Source: a virus. Taken from it: a stretch of DNA of 20,646 nt. Both the position numbers and the translations under genes were made by a program. Positions 14,603 to 19,552 of the stretch are shown one piece after another. Numbering within the stretch: position 1 is the first letter of the stretch; every line of letters begins with the position of its first letter. The notes beneath the pieces were generated by a model. The model was not told the DNA's origin and did not search any database. It saw only the letters and a program-made list of their open reading frames with translations. The stretch lies in the IMG/VR virus record IMGVR_UViG_3300027899_000087, positions 1-20,646 of that record; one strand, written 5' to 3'.

Positions 14603-15105
14603 ACCTTACCCCACGCAGCAAACAAAGCATCACGAATCTCCCTACCTGTTAAGCTGTTATCTTCTGCCAAGATTTGCTTAAAGTCACTAACTATTTTGTT
14701 CTTGATGGCAACCATCTCTTTCACCTGCTCAGTGCTGTAGCTGCGGGTTGATTTCCACAAGAACGCAAGCAAGCACTTCTGGCCGTGACACCACACAGGT
14801 TCATCGTATTGGCTGGCAATGCGAGGCAATGCTGTAGTAGATGGTGTTGGTGTTTGATCTTCTTCTTCAGAGTATTTACAAGCTGCCACAAACTGCGGAA
14901 GTGTTGGCGGTGTGCCAGACCCTTTATGCAGCAGCTTACGCAAGCCACGCTGAATCTCATGCTCTTTGAATCCGTTTATAGCTACCGTCCACATCTGGGA
15001 CGGTTTGTCACCGTAATTGGAATTAAATTTACTACCGAACATTTCGCATAAGTTCTTCCAAACTTGCAAAGCCCGTTCCTGATTGTTCGCCGACCACTCG
15101 TTCAT
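14599..15105 (-). CDS. Helicase-loader-like replication protein (lambda P-type region)
   Basis: A 168-aa protein from ATG 15105. A GTG at 15114 is also in frame, but AGAGGTGA is better spaced from the ATG. The N-terminal two thirds read WKNLCEMFGSKF, YGDKPSQMWTVAING, and HEIQRGLRKLLHKGSGTPPTLPQFVAACK. The W...A..G....I..GL..L......PP.LP.F...C pattern is typical of phage replication proteins placed after an O-type initiator and thought to load the host DnaB helicase. It begins inside the end of the initiator gene (74-bp overlap), an O-P style pair. The loader role is inferred from pattern and position. Confidence 0.75.
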   Translation of the reverse strand: MNEWSANNQERALQVWKNLCEMFGSKFNSNYGDKPSQMWTVAINGFKEHEIQRGLRKLLHKGSGTPPTLPQFVAACKYSEEEDQTPTPSTTALPRIASQYDEPVWCHGQKCLLAFLWKSTRSYSTEQVKEMVAIKNKIVSDFKQILAEDNSLTGREIRDALFAAWGKV

Positions 15106-15904
15106 CTCTCTCACCTCTTGATTTGCTAATTGCTAACTCAACTCTTTCTACTGCCGATAACTGTCTCATGCCTTTGGGTTCTTCAGGTGTCTGCCATAAC
15201 TCCGAAAAGCCTTTATTCGGCCCCAAGAATGTAGAAGCCATTTGGACATACTCAGAACCCAACTTACCAGTTATCGTCAAAAACTTGGTGTAACGATCTA
15301 TACCCCAGCAAATTTCCTCGTGGGTATGCCCTTCACGCAACCGTGCGTTGTATGCCTTCTCAGCATCTCCCCACTTCTGGCTGCCTCCTCTCTTTGGGTA
15401 TCTTTGACGAACTTCCAGAAATAAATTTGGTTCTTGTACTGTGTCGCTTGCGATACAAGTTAGATCCTTTCCTTGATCTTTTCCTTGATCCTTTCCTTGA
15501 TCCTTAGATCCCTTCCTTGATCCTAGATCCTCACACGAACGTTCGCGAGGATTCGAGAGGATTCGCGAATCTTCGGTGAATGCAGGTATTTTGCTTGCTG
15601 AAGGTTTATCAATCTTCTGATGTTTCAACCAGTTAGAGATTTGTATGTATGTATCATCTTCAACTGCATAACGCACTAAGCACTTCTCATGCTCAAGTTC
15701 GCTTAACCATTTGTCGATTAACTTTCCAGCGTCCAAATCATAGGGGTATAGAAGGCTCGCGAGCATTCGCGAATTCCCGCGAAGCCTCCCCGAATCATCT
15801 GCGAGAGTCCAAAGAAGAATGAAACAATACCGGCTTTCACGGCTTACCCTGCCCATAGATTCGGACTGAGGGAATTCAGGTTTAATAGTACGGATTCGTG
15901 CCAT
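15032..15904 (-). CDS. Replication initiator, O-like winged-helix protein, 290 aa
   Basis: The N-terminus MARIRTIKPEFPQSESMGRVS with YCFILLWTLADDSGRLRGN and LLYPYD is the standard winged-helix domain (about residues 1-100) of phage replication initiators. The middle (about 131-147) is a Lys-Asp-Gln-Gly tandem linker encoded by 12-bp direct repeats. The C-terminal domain (about 160-250; FLEVRQRYPKRGG, WGDAEKAYNARLREGHTHEEI, YVQMASTFLGPNKGF) is the family's second conserved part. The protein should bind iterons in its own gene, as lambda O does, and recruit the helicase loader encoded next. ATG 15904 is preceded by GGTGA. The 100-nt leader is structured. Confidence 0.88.
   Translation of the reverse strand: MARIRTIKPEFPQSESMGRVSRESRYCFILLWTLADDSGRLRGNSRMLASLLYPYDLDAGKLIDKWLSELEHEKCLVRYAVEDDTYIQISNWLKHQKIDKPSASKIPAFTEDSRILSNPRERSCEDLGSRKGSKDQGKDQGKDQGKDLTCIASDTVQEPNLFLEVRQRYPKRGGSQKWGDAEKAYNARLREGHTHEEICWGIDRYTKFLTITGKLGSEYVQMASTFLGPNKGFSELWQTPEEPKGMRQLSAVERVELAISKSRGERDERVVGEQSGTGFASLEELMRNVR
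15463..15532. repeat. 12-bp iterons in initiator gene, candidate replication origin
   Basis: On the plus strand, GATC(C/T)TTTCCTT occurs as three head-to-tail 12-bp units (starts 15463, 15475, 15487). A shortened GATCCTTA (15499) follows, then another unit GATCCCTTCCTT (15507) and two partial units GATCCTA and GATCCTC. The period is in frame and encodes KDQG repeats. Iterons in the middle of an O-type initiator gene are the classical layout of a lambdoid replication origin. Confidence 0.65.
15536..15571. repeat. Palindrome pair with TCGCGA cores beside iterons
   Basis: CGAACGTTCG (15536-15545) is a perfect 10-bp palindrome that runs into a TCGCGA (15543-15548). GATTCGCGAATC (15560-15571) is a perfect 12-bp palindrome with the same TCGCGA core (15563-15568). 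They adjoin the iterons and may be part of the origin. Confidence 0.55.
15755..15774. repeat. Second palindrome pair with TCGCGA cores
   Basis: GCTCGCGAGC (15755-15764) and ATTCGCGAAT (15765-15774) are two abutting perfect 10-bp palindromes, both centred on TCGCGA, within the initiator gene about 190 bp from the first pair. The shared core suggests one DNA-binding factor or a modification target. Confidence 0.55.
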
Positions 15905-15905
15905 A

Positions 15906-15996
15906 GTTCACCAATTACCAAATCACCTTAAAGAATCGCGGCGCGTAGGAAGGTGAGAGACCTACTGTCACAGGTGGATCAGACCTGCCAAGCCGC
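15906..15996 (-). ncRNA. Structured leader RNA of initiator gene (candidate cis-regulator)
   Basis: The only gap above 80 bp among the leftward genes. As minus-strand RNA it can form an outer stem GCGGC/GCCGC (15996-15992 with 15942-15938). That stem encloses two hairpins: CAGGT/ACCTG (15987-15983 with 15975-15971, 7-nt loop) and GTAGG/CCTAC (15965-15961 with 15949-15945, 11-nt loop). The second loop, UCUCUCACCUU, has a perfect 7-bp partner AAGGUGA at 15929-15923, making a pseudoknot. UCACC can also pair with the GGUGA (15912-15908) just before the initiator ATG. All pairings were read by eye. No known riboswitch class was recognised. Confidence 0.5.
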
Positions 15997-16005
15997 AACT
16001 GAAGC

Positions 16006-16665
16006 CTATTCTATCTCATTTGTGGCTGTCAACAACTTTCGCCACCGCCAAATAGCAGGTTTGCACTGGGAAAAATAATTATCAAAATCTTTTCCTAGAG
16101 TCCGTCTGCCGTAGTCATTCCTGTCAGTAGGCTCAATGTATAGGTCAAGCGTTAGCCCGGCTTCTGTAGCTTTACGCTCCATTTCCTCACGAGAATTTAC
16201 GGTGTATGCCAGCTCCTTGATTCGGTCATTACCGCCAATCATGTCAAATACAAACACAATTCCGTCAGGCTTCACTAACCGAGCCATTTCTTTAAGTGCT
16301 TTGGCTTGGTCGCAGTGGCCGATAGCAAACAAACATATTGCAGCATCAAACGATTTATCTGGTTCTGGAACCGATGTCATGTCGCAAATATGCTTTCTGG
16401 GATGGTCTATGTACGCCATCTGTTCAGGGCTTAAATTAACTAATGTAATGCGTATATCAGGTCTGAATTGCGACCAAACATAAGTCACAGTACCTACCCC
16501 GCAACCCATGTCAATCAAGTTGCAATCTTTAGGTAGATCAGCCCACAACAACATACGCCATAGGTGATGCAAATCGTTGTCACCAAAACGATAGGCTTGG
16601 AATATGGTTTCGCCTCGCTCTACTAATGCTTTAGTAGCTTTGGCAATTTCAGCTAAGTCGGTCAA
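16006..16665 (-). CDS. Class I SAM-dependent methyltransferase, 219 aa
   Basis: Motif I of the SAM-binding Rossmann fold is LIDMGCGVGTVT (about residues 50-61), followed by an acidic strand region. FDAAICLFAIGHCDQAKALKEMARLVKPDGIVFVFDM (split across about 108-145) is the post-motif typical of Methyltransf_11-type enzymes. There is no NPPY/DPPY motif of adenine or N4-cytosine DNA methylases and no PC motif of C5 enzymes, so DNA is not an obvious substrate; small molecules, RNA or protein are possible. It opens at TTG 16665 (no ATG is available after an in-frame stop at 16680) and overlaps the nuclease gene by 17 bp. Its role in the phage is unknown. Confidence 0.82.
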   Translation of the reverse strand: MTDLAEIAKATKALVERGETIFQAYRFGDNDLHHLWRMLLWADLPKDCNLIDMGCGVGTVTYVWSQFRPDIRITLVNLSPEQMAYIDHPRKHICDMTSVPEPDKSFDAAICLFAIGHCDQAKALKEMARLVKPDGIVFVFDMIGGNDRIKELAYTVNSREEMERKATEAGLTLDLYIEPTDRNDYGRRTLGKDFDNYFSQCKPAIWRWRKLLTATNEIE

Positions 16666-17128
16666 TTTGTATTTTTCTTAACTGGCTTTGATCCAGTGCG
16701 TAACCATCACCATGCCCGCCCAAATTACGGATATTCTCAGGCTTACAAAGTTCGTGCTTATATGCCCAACCAGCAAACGTGACAGCGTTGTCGTTCAGTA
16801 GGGCCAGCACATAAATGTCAACGTCAGGATTATCTTTAAGTCTACAAAGCAAGCGGCCATCAGCCCGGCGGGTTGTTTTAATGTCTATGCGCTTACCCTT
16901 TACCAGACAATCATAACTTCCCGATCGGGAATGCAGCCCTAAGTCGGGCCAAACGTTAAATGCCTGACAAAACGCTAATTCGCCTAAAATACCGTCAATA
17001 TCTGCATCCGCGCCTGATTGCGGGCCAACCTTGGCATCTTTGACATTTCCCGAACGGGAAACGAAAGTTCTGAACCCACCCCAGACCGAGGCAAGTAGTC
17101 TCAGATCGTGGGTGATAGGTATTTTCAT
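16649..17128 (-). CDS. PD-(D/E)XK nuclease-like protein, 159 aa
   Basis: A 159-aa protein with Glu50 in DGILGELAFCQAF, Asp73 in SGSYDCLV and Asp82-Ile-Lys84 in KRIDIKTTRR, the order E...D...(D/E)xK of the PD-(D/E)XK nuclease fold. YVLALLNDNAVTFAGWAYK gives later core strands. Phage proteins of this type are annotated as putative nucleases; their substrates are mostly unknown. It is coupled by ATGA (17125-17128) to the HTH gene upstream and overlaps the methyltransferase gene downstream by 17 bp, so all three are in one early leftward transcript. The fold is likely and the substrate unknown. Confidence 0.75.
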   Translation of the reverse strand: MKIPITHDLRLLASVWGGFRTFVSRSGNVKDAKVGPQSGADADIDGILGELAFCQAFNVWPDLGLHSRSGSYDCLVKGKRIDIKTTRRADGRLLCRLKDNPDVDIYVLALLNDNAVTFAGWAYKHELCKPENIRNLGGHGDGYALDQSQLRKIQIDRLS

Positions 17129-17313
17129 TGCTGACGGACAGATTCCGCTAACTGTGGATCAACTTGCAATTTGCCTTCGCTGATCTGCTGTAATTGCCAC
17201 TGGCGCAGTTCTGGCACTGCTTTCCACTGGGTAATGGCGGCTCTGGATACGCCGATCAGTTTGCTTAAATTGGCTGCGCTACCAGCCCATGCGATTGCTT
17301 CAAGTTTGGTCAT
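17125..17313 (-). CDS. Cro/YdaS-like helix-turn-helix regulator, 62 aa
   Basis: A 62-aa protein. The AWAGSAANLSKLIGVSRAAITQWKAVP segment (about residues 8-34) is a helix-turn-helix with the GS.A.LA..LGVS...I..WK pattern of Cro/YdaS/DicC-type DNA-binding proteins. It is followed by ELRQWQLQQISEGKLQVDP, the usual C-terminal strand-helix of this family. It is the first leftward gene, with AGGAGA 6 nt before ATG 17313, next to the divergent promoters. It probably binds operators in 17314-17428 and perhaps the duplicated site at 17630-17658. No CI-like partner lies in the window. Confidence 0.82.
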   Translation of the reverse strand: MTKLEAIAWAGSAANLSKLIGVSRAAITQWKAVPELRQWQLQQISEGKLQVDPQLAESVRQQ

Positions 17314-17332
17314 GTAAGTCTCCTTAACGTGC

Positions 17333-17361
17333 TACTTAGCGGACATTTTTGTCTTTGTCAA
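17333..17361 (-). promoter_or_regulatory. Leftward promoter, perfect -35
   Basis: On the minus strand TTGACA (17361-17356) is a perfect sigma-70 -35 box. A 17-nt spacer leads to TAAGTA (17338-17333), a poor -10, about 20 nt before the HTH gene start. The weak -10 suggests regulated use. An inverted repeat, GACA-TTTT-TGTC (17342-17353), lies in the spacer. Confidence 0.5.
17342..17353. promoter_or_regulatory. Inverted repeat in leftward promoter spacer (operator candidate)
   Basis: GACATTTTTGTC has perfect 4-bp arms GACA/TGTC around TTTT and lies between the -35 and -10 of the leftward promoter. This is an expected position for an autoregulatory operator of the Cro-like protein. It is short, so chance cannot be excluded. 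Confidence 0.35.
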
Positions 17362-17370
17362 CTAAAAAGG

Positions 17371-17399
17371 TTGCATATTTGGTTAAGCTGGATTAAATT
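17371..17399 (+). promoter_or_regulatory. Rightward promoter/operator, copy 1
   Basis: TTGCAT (17371-17376), a 17-nt spacer containing GTTAAGCTGG, and TAAATT (17394-17399) lie 30 nt before the first rightward gene. The same -35, spacer length and GTTAAGCTGG core recur at 17630-17658, which supports a shared regulated promoter. Confidence 0.65.
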
Positions 17400-17428
17400 C
17401 GGCTAAGTTAAACCACAGGAGCAACCAA

Positions 17429-17626
17429 ATGCACCCACAAATTGTTAGTGAATTACAGAACCAAATTTCTAGTTTAGAGGCTTGCGCAGATGCTACAGAG
17501 CGTACAGAACTGGCCGCCCGGCTTACTCTGGCCGCATCAGTAATGCGTAAAGCCATCCATATACTGTCCGCGCCAGTGCTTGAAAACGATGACATTCCAA
17601 TGTTTTTGCGTAAACAAGCAGAATAA
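17429..17626 (+). CDS. Small helical early protein, 65 aa
   Basis: The first rightward gene. ATG 17429 follows AGGAG with 7-nt spacing. The 65-aa product (MHPQIVSELQNQISSLEACAD...) appears wholly helical, with a probable coiled coil in residues 3-50 (ELQNQISSLEACADATERTE) and a short charged tail. No DNA-binding motif or membrane segment is visible. As an immediate-early type gene behind a regulated promoter it could act on host or phage regulation. No family is recognised and no function is assigned. Confidence 0.65.
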   Translation: MHPQIVSELQNQISSLEACADATERTELAARLTLAASVMRKAIHILSAPVLENDDIPMFLRKQAE

Positions 17627-17629
17627 TTG

Positions 17630-17658
17630 TTGCATACCCAGTTAAGCTGGGTTAATAT
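17630..17658 (+). promoter_or_regulatory. Rightward promoter/operator, copy 2
   Basis: TTGCAT (17630-17635), a 17-nt spacer and TAATAT (17653-17658) form a good sigma-70 promoter. The spacer holds CCCAG-TTAAG-CTGGG (17637-17651), an inverted repeat. The GTTAAGCTGG part equals that in copy 1. It begins right after the stop of the 65-aa gene and should drive the second rightward gene and the recombination operon. Confidence 0.7.
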
Positions 17659-17667
17659 GCTTCCACA

Positions 17668-17682
17668 CCAGCAGATTGCTGG
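17668..17682 (+). promoter_or_regulatory. Inverted repeat near transcript start, 5' UTR hairpin
   Basis: CCAGCA-GAT-TGCTGG has perfect 6-bp arms and a 3-nt spacer, about 10 bp after the -10 of promoter copy 2 and 22 bp before the next ATG. It may stabilise the 5' end of the mRNA or be a further operator (CCAGC/GCTGG resembles the CTGGG arm of the promoter repeat). Confidence 0.45.
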
Positions 17683-17704
17683 CAGAATTTACCGGAGAAA
17701 TAGG

Positions 17705-18058
17705 ATGAACATCGCAACATATATCAAACGCGACCAGATCAAGACCGACCTTAATGTCCGTGCTGAGGCTGTAGAAACCCCAGTATTCGACAATTCCGAT
17801 ATGTGGTTCTCCACATGGAAGCACCGCAATCGCGTAGTGCTTGAAGATTATTTTAATCAGCTTGGCGTTACCGCCGAAGAAGAATACATCTGCACAATGA
17901 TCCAATACGAGCGTCAACAGGCTGTTCAAGCTGAATCTGACTATGCACAACGTCAGGCCGCTCAGGAGGAGTTGTATCACATTGGATACACCATGCGTGA
18001 CGATGAATCTTCATTTTCTATGTTCCACGATGGCATTCCAATGATCGGAGAAATCTAA
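17705..18058 (+). CDS. Early phage protein of unknown function, 117 aa
   Basis: I place the start at ATG 17705, with GGAG about 8 nt upstream, rather than at the TTG at 17627, which lies upstream of the promoter. The 117-aa product (MNIATYIKRDQIKTDLNVRA...) has a polar N-terminus, a helical middle (RVVLEDYFNQLGVTAEEEYICTMIQYERQQAVQ) and an acidic end (MRDDESSFSMFHDGIPMIGEI). It is acidic and soluble, with no catalytic motif. The stop shares one base with the next start (TAATG). It is the first gene of the recombination operon, and no family is recognised. Confidence 0.65.
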   Translation: MNIATYIKRDQIKTDLNVRAEAVETPVFDNSDMWFSTWKHRNRVVLEDYFNQLGVTAEEEYICTMIQYERQQAVQAESDYAQRQAAQEELYHIGYTMRDDESSFSMFHDGIPMIGEI

Positions 18059-18144
18059 TGGATACCGCGTTTTATAACGAATTAGCAGTTTATTTTTTTG
18101 TTTTATCAGCAATCCTGTTTGCATTAGCTTGGAGAAATAAGTAA
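18058..18144 (+). CDS. Single-span membrane micro-protein, 28 aa
   Basis: The frame reads MDTAFYNELAVYFFVLSAI then LFALAWRNK and stop. Residues about 9-24 form one hydrophobic membrane span, with acidic residues before it and Arg/Lys after it, which predicts an N-out/C-in span. Both ends are TAATG overlaps (18058 with the preceding gene, 18144 with the ERF gene), and GGAG lies upstream. It might act on the host membrane or only couple translation. Function is unknown; the tight fit between two genes supports it being real. Confidence 0.65.
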   Translation: MDTAFYNELAVYFFVLSAILFALAWRNK

Positions 18145-18704
18145 TGAGCGACATCAAAGAAATTGCCAGCGCATTAGTACTGGCTCAGTTAGAAATGCAG
18201 AATCCGGTATTCGATGCCAAAAACCCGCATTTTAAAAACCAGTACGCAAGTCTTGCAGCAGTGCGTAATGCCATTGTCCCAGTGCTGGCAAAACACGGTA
18301 TTGCGTTTATTCAAAACCTGACAACCGCTGAGGGGACTGTTTCATGTGAAACAGTGTTAATTCATAAAAGCGGCCAGATGTTGTCTTATGGGCCATTGAC
18401 GCTGCCAGTAACCAAGATGGATGCGCAGGGCTACGCTAGTTCGATTACATACGCTCGCCGAATTTCCGCTATGGCCGCTATGAACATTGTGGGTGACCAC
18501 GATGACGATGGAGAGGCTGCTGTAGGTCGTACCGTGACCTATATCAATGCCGATCAACAAGCTGTAATTGAAAAGCTGCTGACAGAAACAAAATCTAATA
18601 AAACAGCGTTTTTGAAGTATTTGGGTGTTGCCAGCGTTAATCAATTGCCAGCCAACCAATACAACGATGCCGTATCAGCATTAGAAAAAAAGGTGCAGAA
18701 ATGA
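18144..18704 (+). CDS. erf: ERF-family single-strand annealing protein, 186 aa
   Basis: ERF proteins anneal complementary single-stranded DNA in phage recombination and genome circularisation. The N-terminal domain shows NPHFKNQYASLAAVRNAIVPVLAKHGIAFIQN, then GPLTLPVTKMDAQGYASSITYARRIS and AAMNIVGDHDDDGEAA. The last is the hallmark D/G-rich end of the ERF core (about residues 1-130). The C-terminal part (about 133-186) is a small helical module. TAATG links it to the membrane peptide, and ATGA (18701-18704) links it to the exonuclease gene, its natural partner in a two-component recombination system. Confidence 0.93.
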   Translation: MSDIKEIASALVLAQLEMQNPVFDAKNPHFKNQYASLAAVRNAIVPVLAKHGIAFIQNLTTAEGTVSCETVLIHKSGQMLSYGPLTLPVTKMDAQGYASSITYARRISAMAAMNIVGDHDDDGEAAVGRTVTYINADQQAVIEKLLTETKSNKTAFLKYLGVASVNQLPANQYNDAVSALEKKVQK

Positions 18705-19300
18705 TCCAAGGCAGCGATGAATGGTTCCAAGCCCGACTTGGTAAGGTTACGGCTAGTCGTATTGGAGACGTTCTAGCCAAGACCAAAACTGGCTGGGGTG
18801 CATCTAGGTATAGCTACATGGGTGAACTCATTGCTGAGAGGCTTACAGGCCGTCCTAACGAGTCTTTTACCACTGCCGCTATGCAATGGGGTAAAGACAA
18901 CGAAGCCAAGGCCCGTGCTGCGTACATTTTTAAGTACGACCGCGAAGTCACCGAAGTCGGCATGATCGAGCATCCACGCATGGAGGGATTGGCCGGTGCT
19001 AGTCCTGACGGTTTAGTGGAGGATGGGTTGATCGAAATCAAATGCCCGTCAACCATTACGCATTTGGACACCATTAGCAGCGGAAATGTCCCAACCCGTT
19101 ACATGCTGCAAATGCAGTGGCAGATGGAATGCACCCAGCGTGAATGGTGCGACTTTGTTAGTTTTGATCCACGTTTGCCAGAAAATCTACAGTTGTTTGT
19201 TAAGCGAGTAAAGATAGGAGAGTTATTAGAACCAGAAGTTAGAAGATTTACAGATGAAATGCGTATGAAGTTATTAGTTTTAGAATCTTATAGAGGTTAA
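18701..19300 (+). CDS. YqaJ-type (lambda exonuclease-like) recombinase exonuclease, 199 aa
   Basis: A 5'-3' double-strand exonuclease that makes single strands for the ERF annealing protein. Family motifs are QGSDEWFQARLGKVTASRIGDVLA at the N-terminus, Glu68 in WGKDNEAKA, Asp103 in GASPDGLV, and Glu112-Ile-Lys114 in IEIKCPS, the PD-(D/E)XK catalytic set. QMQWQMECTQREWCDFVSFDP follows as in YqaJ proteins. Length (199 aa) is normal. The start overlaps the ERF stop (ATGA), so the two are translationally coupled. Confidence 0.94.
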   Translation: MIQGSDEWFQARLGKVTASRIGDVLAKTKTGWGASRYSYMGELIAERLTGRPNESFTTAAMQWGKDNEAKARAAYIFKYDREVTEVGMIEHPRMEGLAGASPDGLVEDGLIEIKCPSTITHLDTISSGNVPTRYMLQMQWQMECTQREWCDFVSFDPRLPENLQLFVKRVKIGELLEPEVRRFTDEMRMKLLVLESYRG

Positions 19301-19304
19301 TTTT

Positions 19305-19544
19305 ATGAAAGAAAATACAGGCACATTGGGTAAAAACGATCGCAAGACCCAGCCCAATCATCCAGATTCATCCGGCAGCATGAATGTTGTTTGCCAGCAC
19401 TGCAACAAGCCAAATGACTTTTGGATCAGCGGTTGGTCTAAAGAGTCAGTTCGTGGTCGTTTTTTATCGTTGGCATTTAAGGCAAAACAGTTAATTACAA
19501 AACAAGAACCTGAGCCTGAATTTGACGATAAATTTCCATTCTAA
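19305..19544 (+). CDS. Small phage protein with WISGW motif and CxxC, 79 aa
   Basis: Begins MKENTGTLGKNDRKTQPNHPDSSG. Together with FWISGWSKES and RFLSLAFKAK it matches a small phage protein often found in recombination operons (pattern ...G.L.KND.K....HPD.TG...V....WISGW.KE......LSL.FK.K), which may have an OB-like fold. Function is unknown. The acidic tail EFDDKFPF, ending in aromatic residues, resembles the C-terminal tip of single-stranded DNA-binding proteins that recruits partners. VCQHCNK inserts a CxxC pair in the middle. AGAGG lies 8 nt before ATG 19305. Confidence 0.7.
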   Translation: MKENTGTLGKNDRKTQPNHPDSSGSMNVVCQHCNKPNDFWISGWSKESVRGRFLSLAFKAKQLITKQEPEPEFDDKFPF

Positions 19545-19552
19545 GGTGACAC

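Noticed and set aside
15463-15532. Short repeats considered as a CRISPR array
   Set aside because: Units are 12 bp, tandem and without spacers, and they encode an in-frame KDQG linker.
15971-15996. Plus-strand TCAGACCTGCCA resembles the B12 box of cobalamin riboswitches
   Set aside because: The GGAG part of the box and all upstream riboswitch parts are missing, and the plus strand here is antisense to flanking genes.
15938-15996. Three-way junction considered as a hammerhead ribozyme or tRNA
   Set aside because: The junction strands lack CUGAUGA and GAAA, and there is no T-loop consensus, 7-bp acceptor stem or anticodon arm of normal size.
16006-17128. Classical type II restriction-modification pair
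   Set aside because: The methyltransferase lacks NPPY/DPPY and PC catalytic motifs, so a DNA methylase cannot be claimed. Only the gene grouping is reported.
17125-17313. Evidence of a lysogeny switch
   Set aside because: A Cro-like protein is present, but no CI-type repressor, integrase or attachment site was found in the window, so a temperate lifestyle cannot be claimed.
17627-17704. Upstream TTG start for the 117-aa early gene
   Set aside because: It would place the promoter inside the gene; ATG 17705 has a proper ribosome-binding site.
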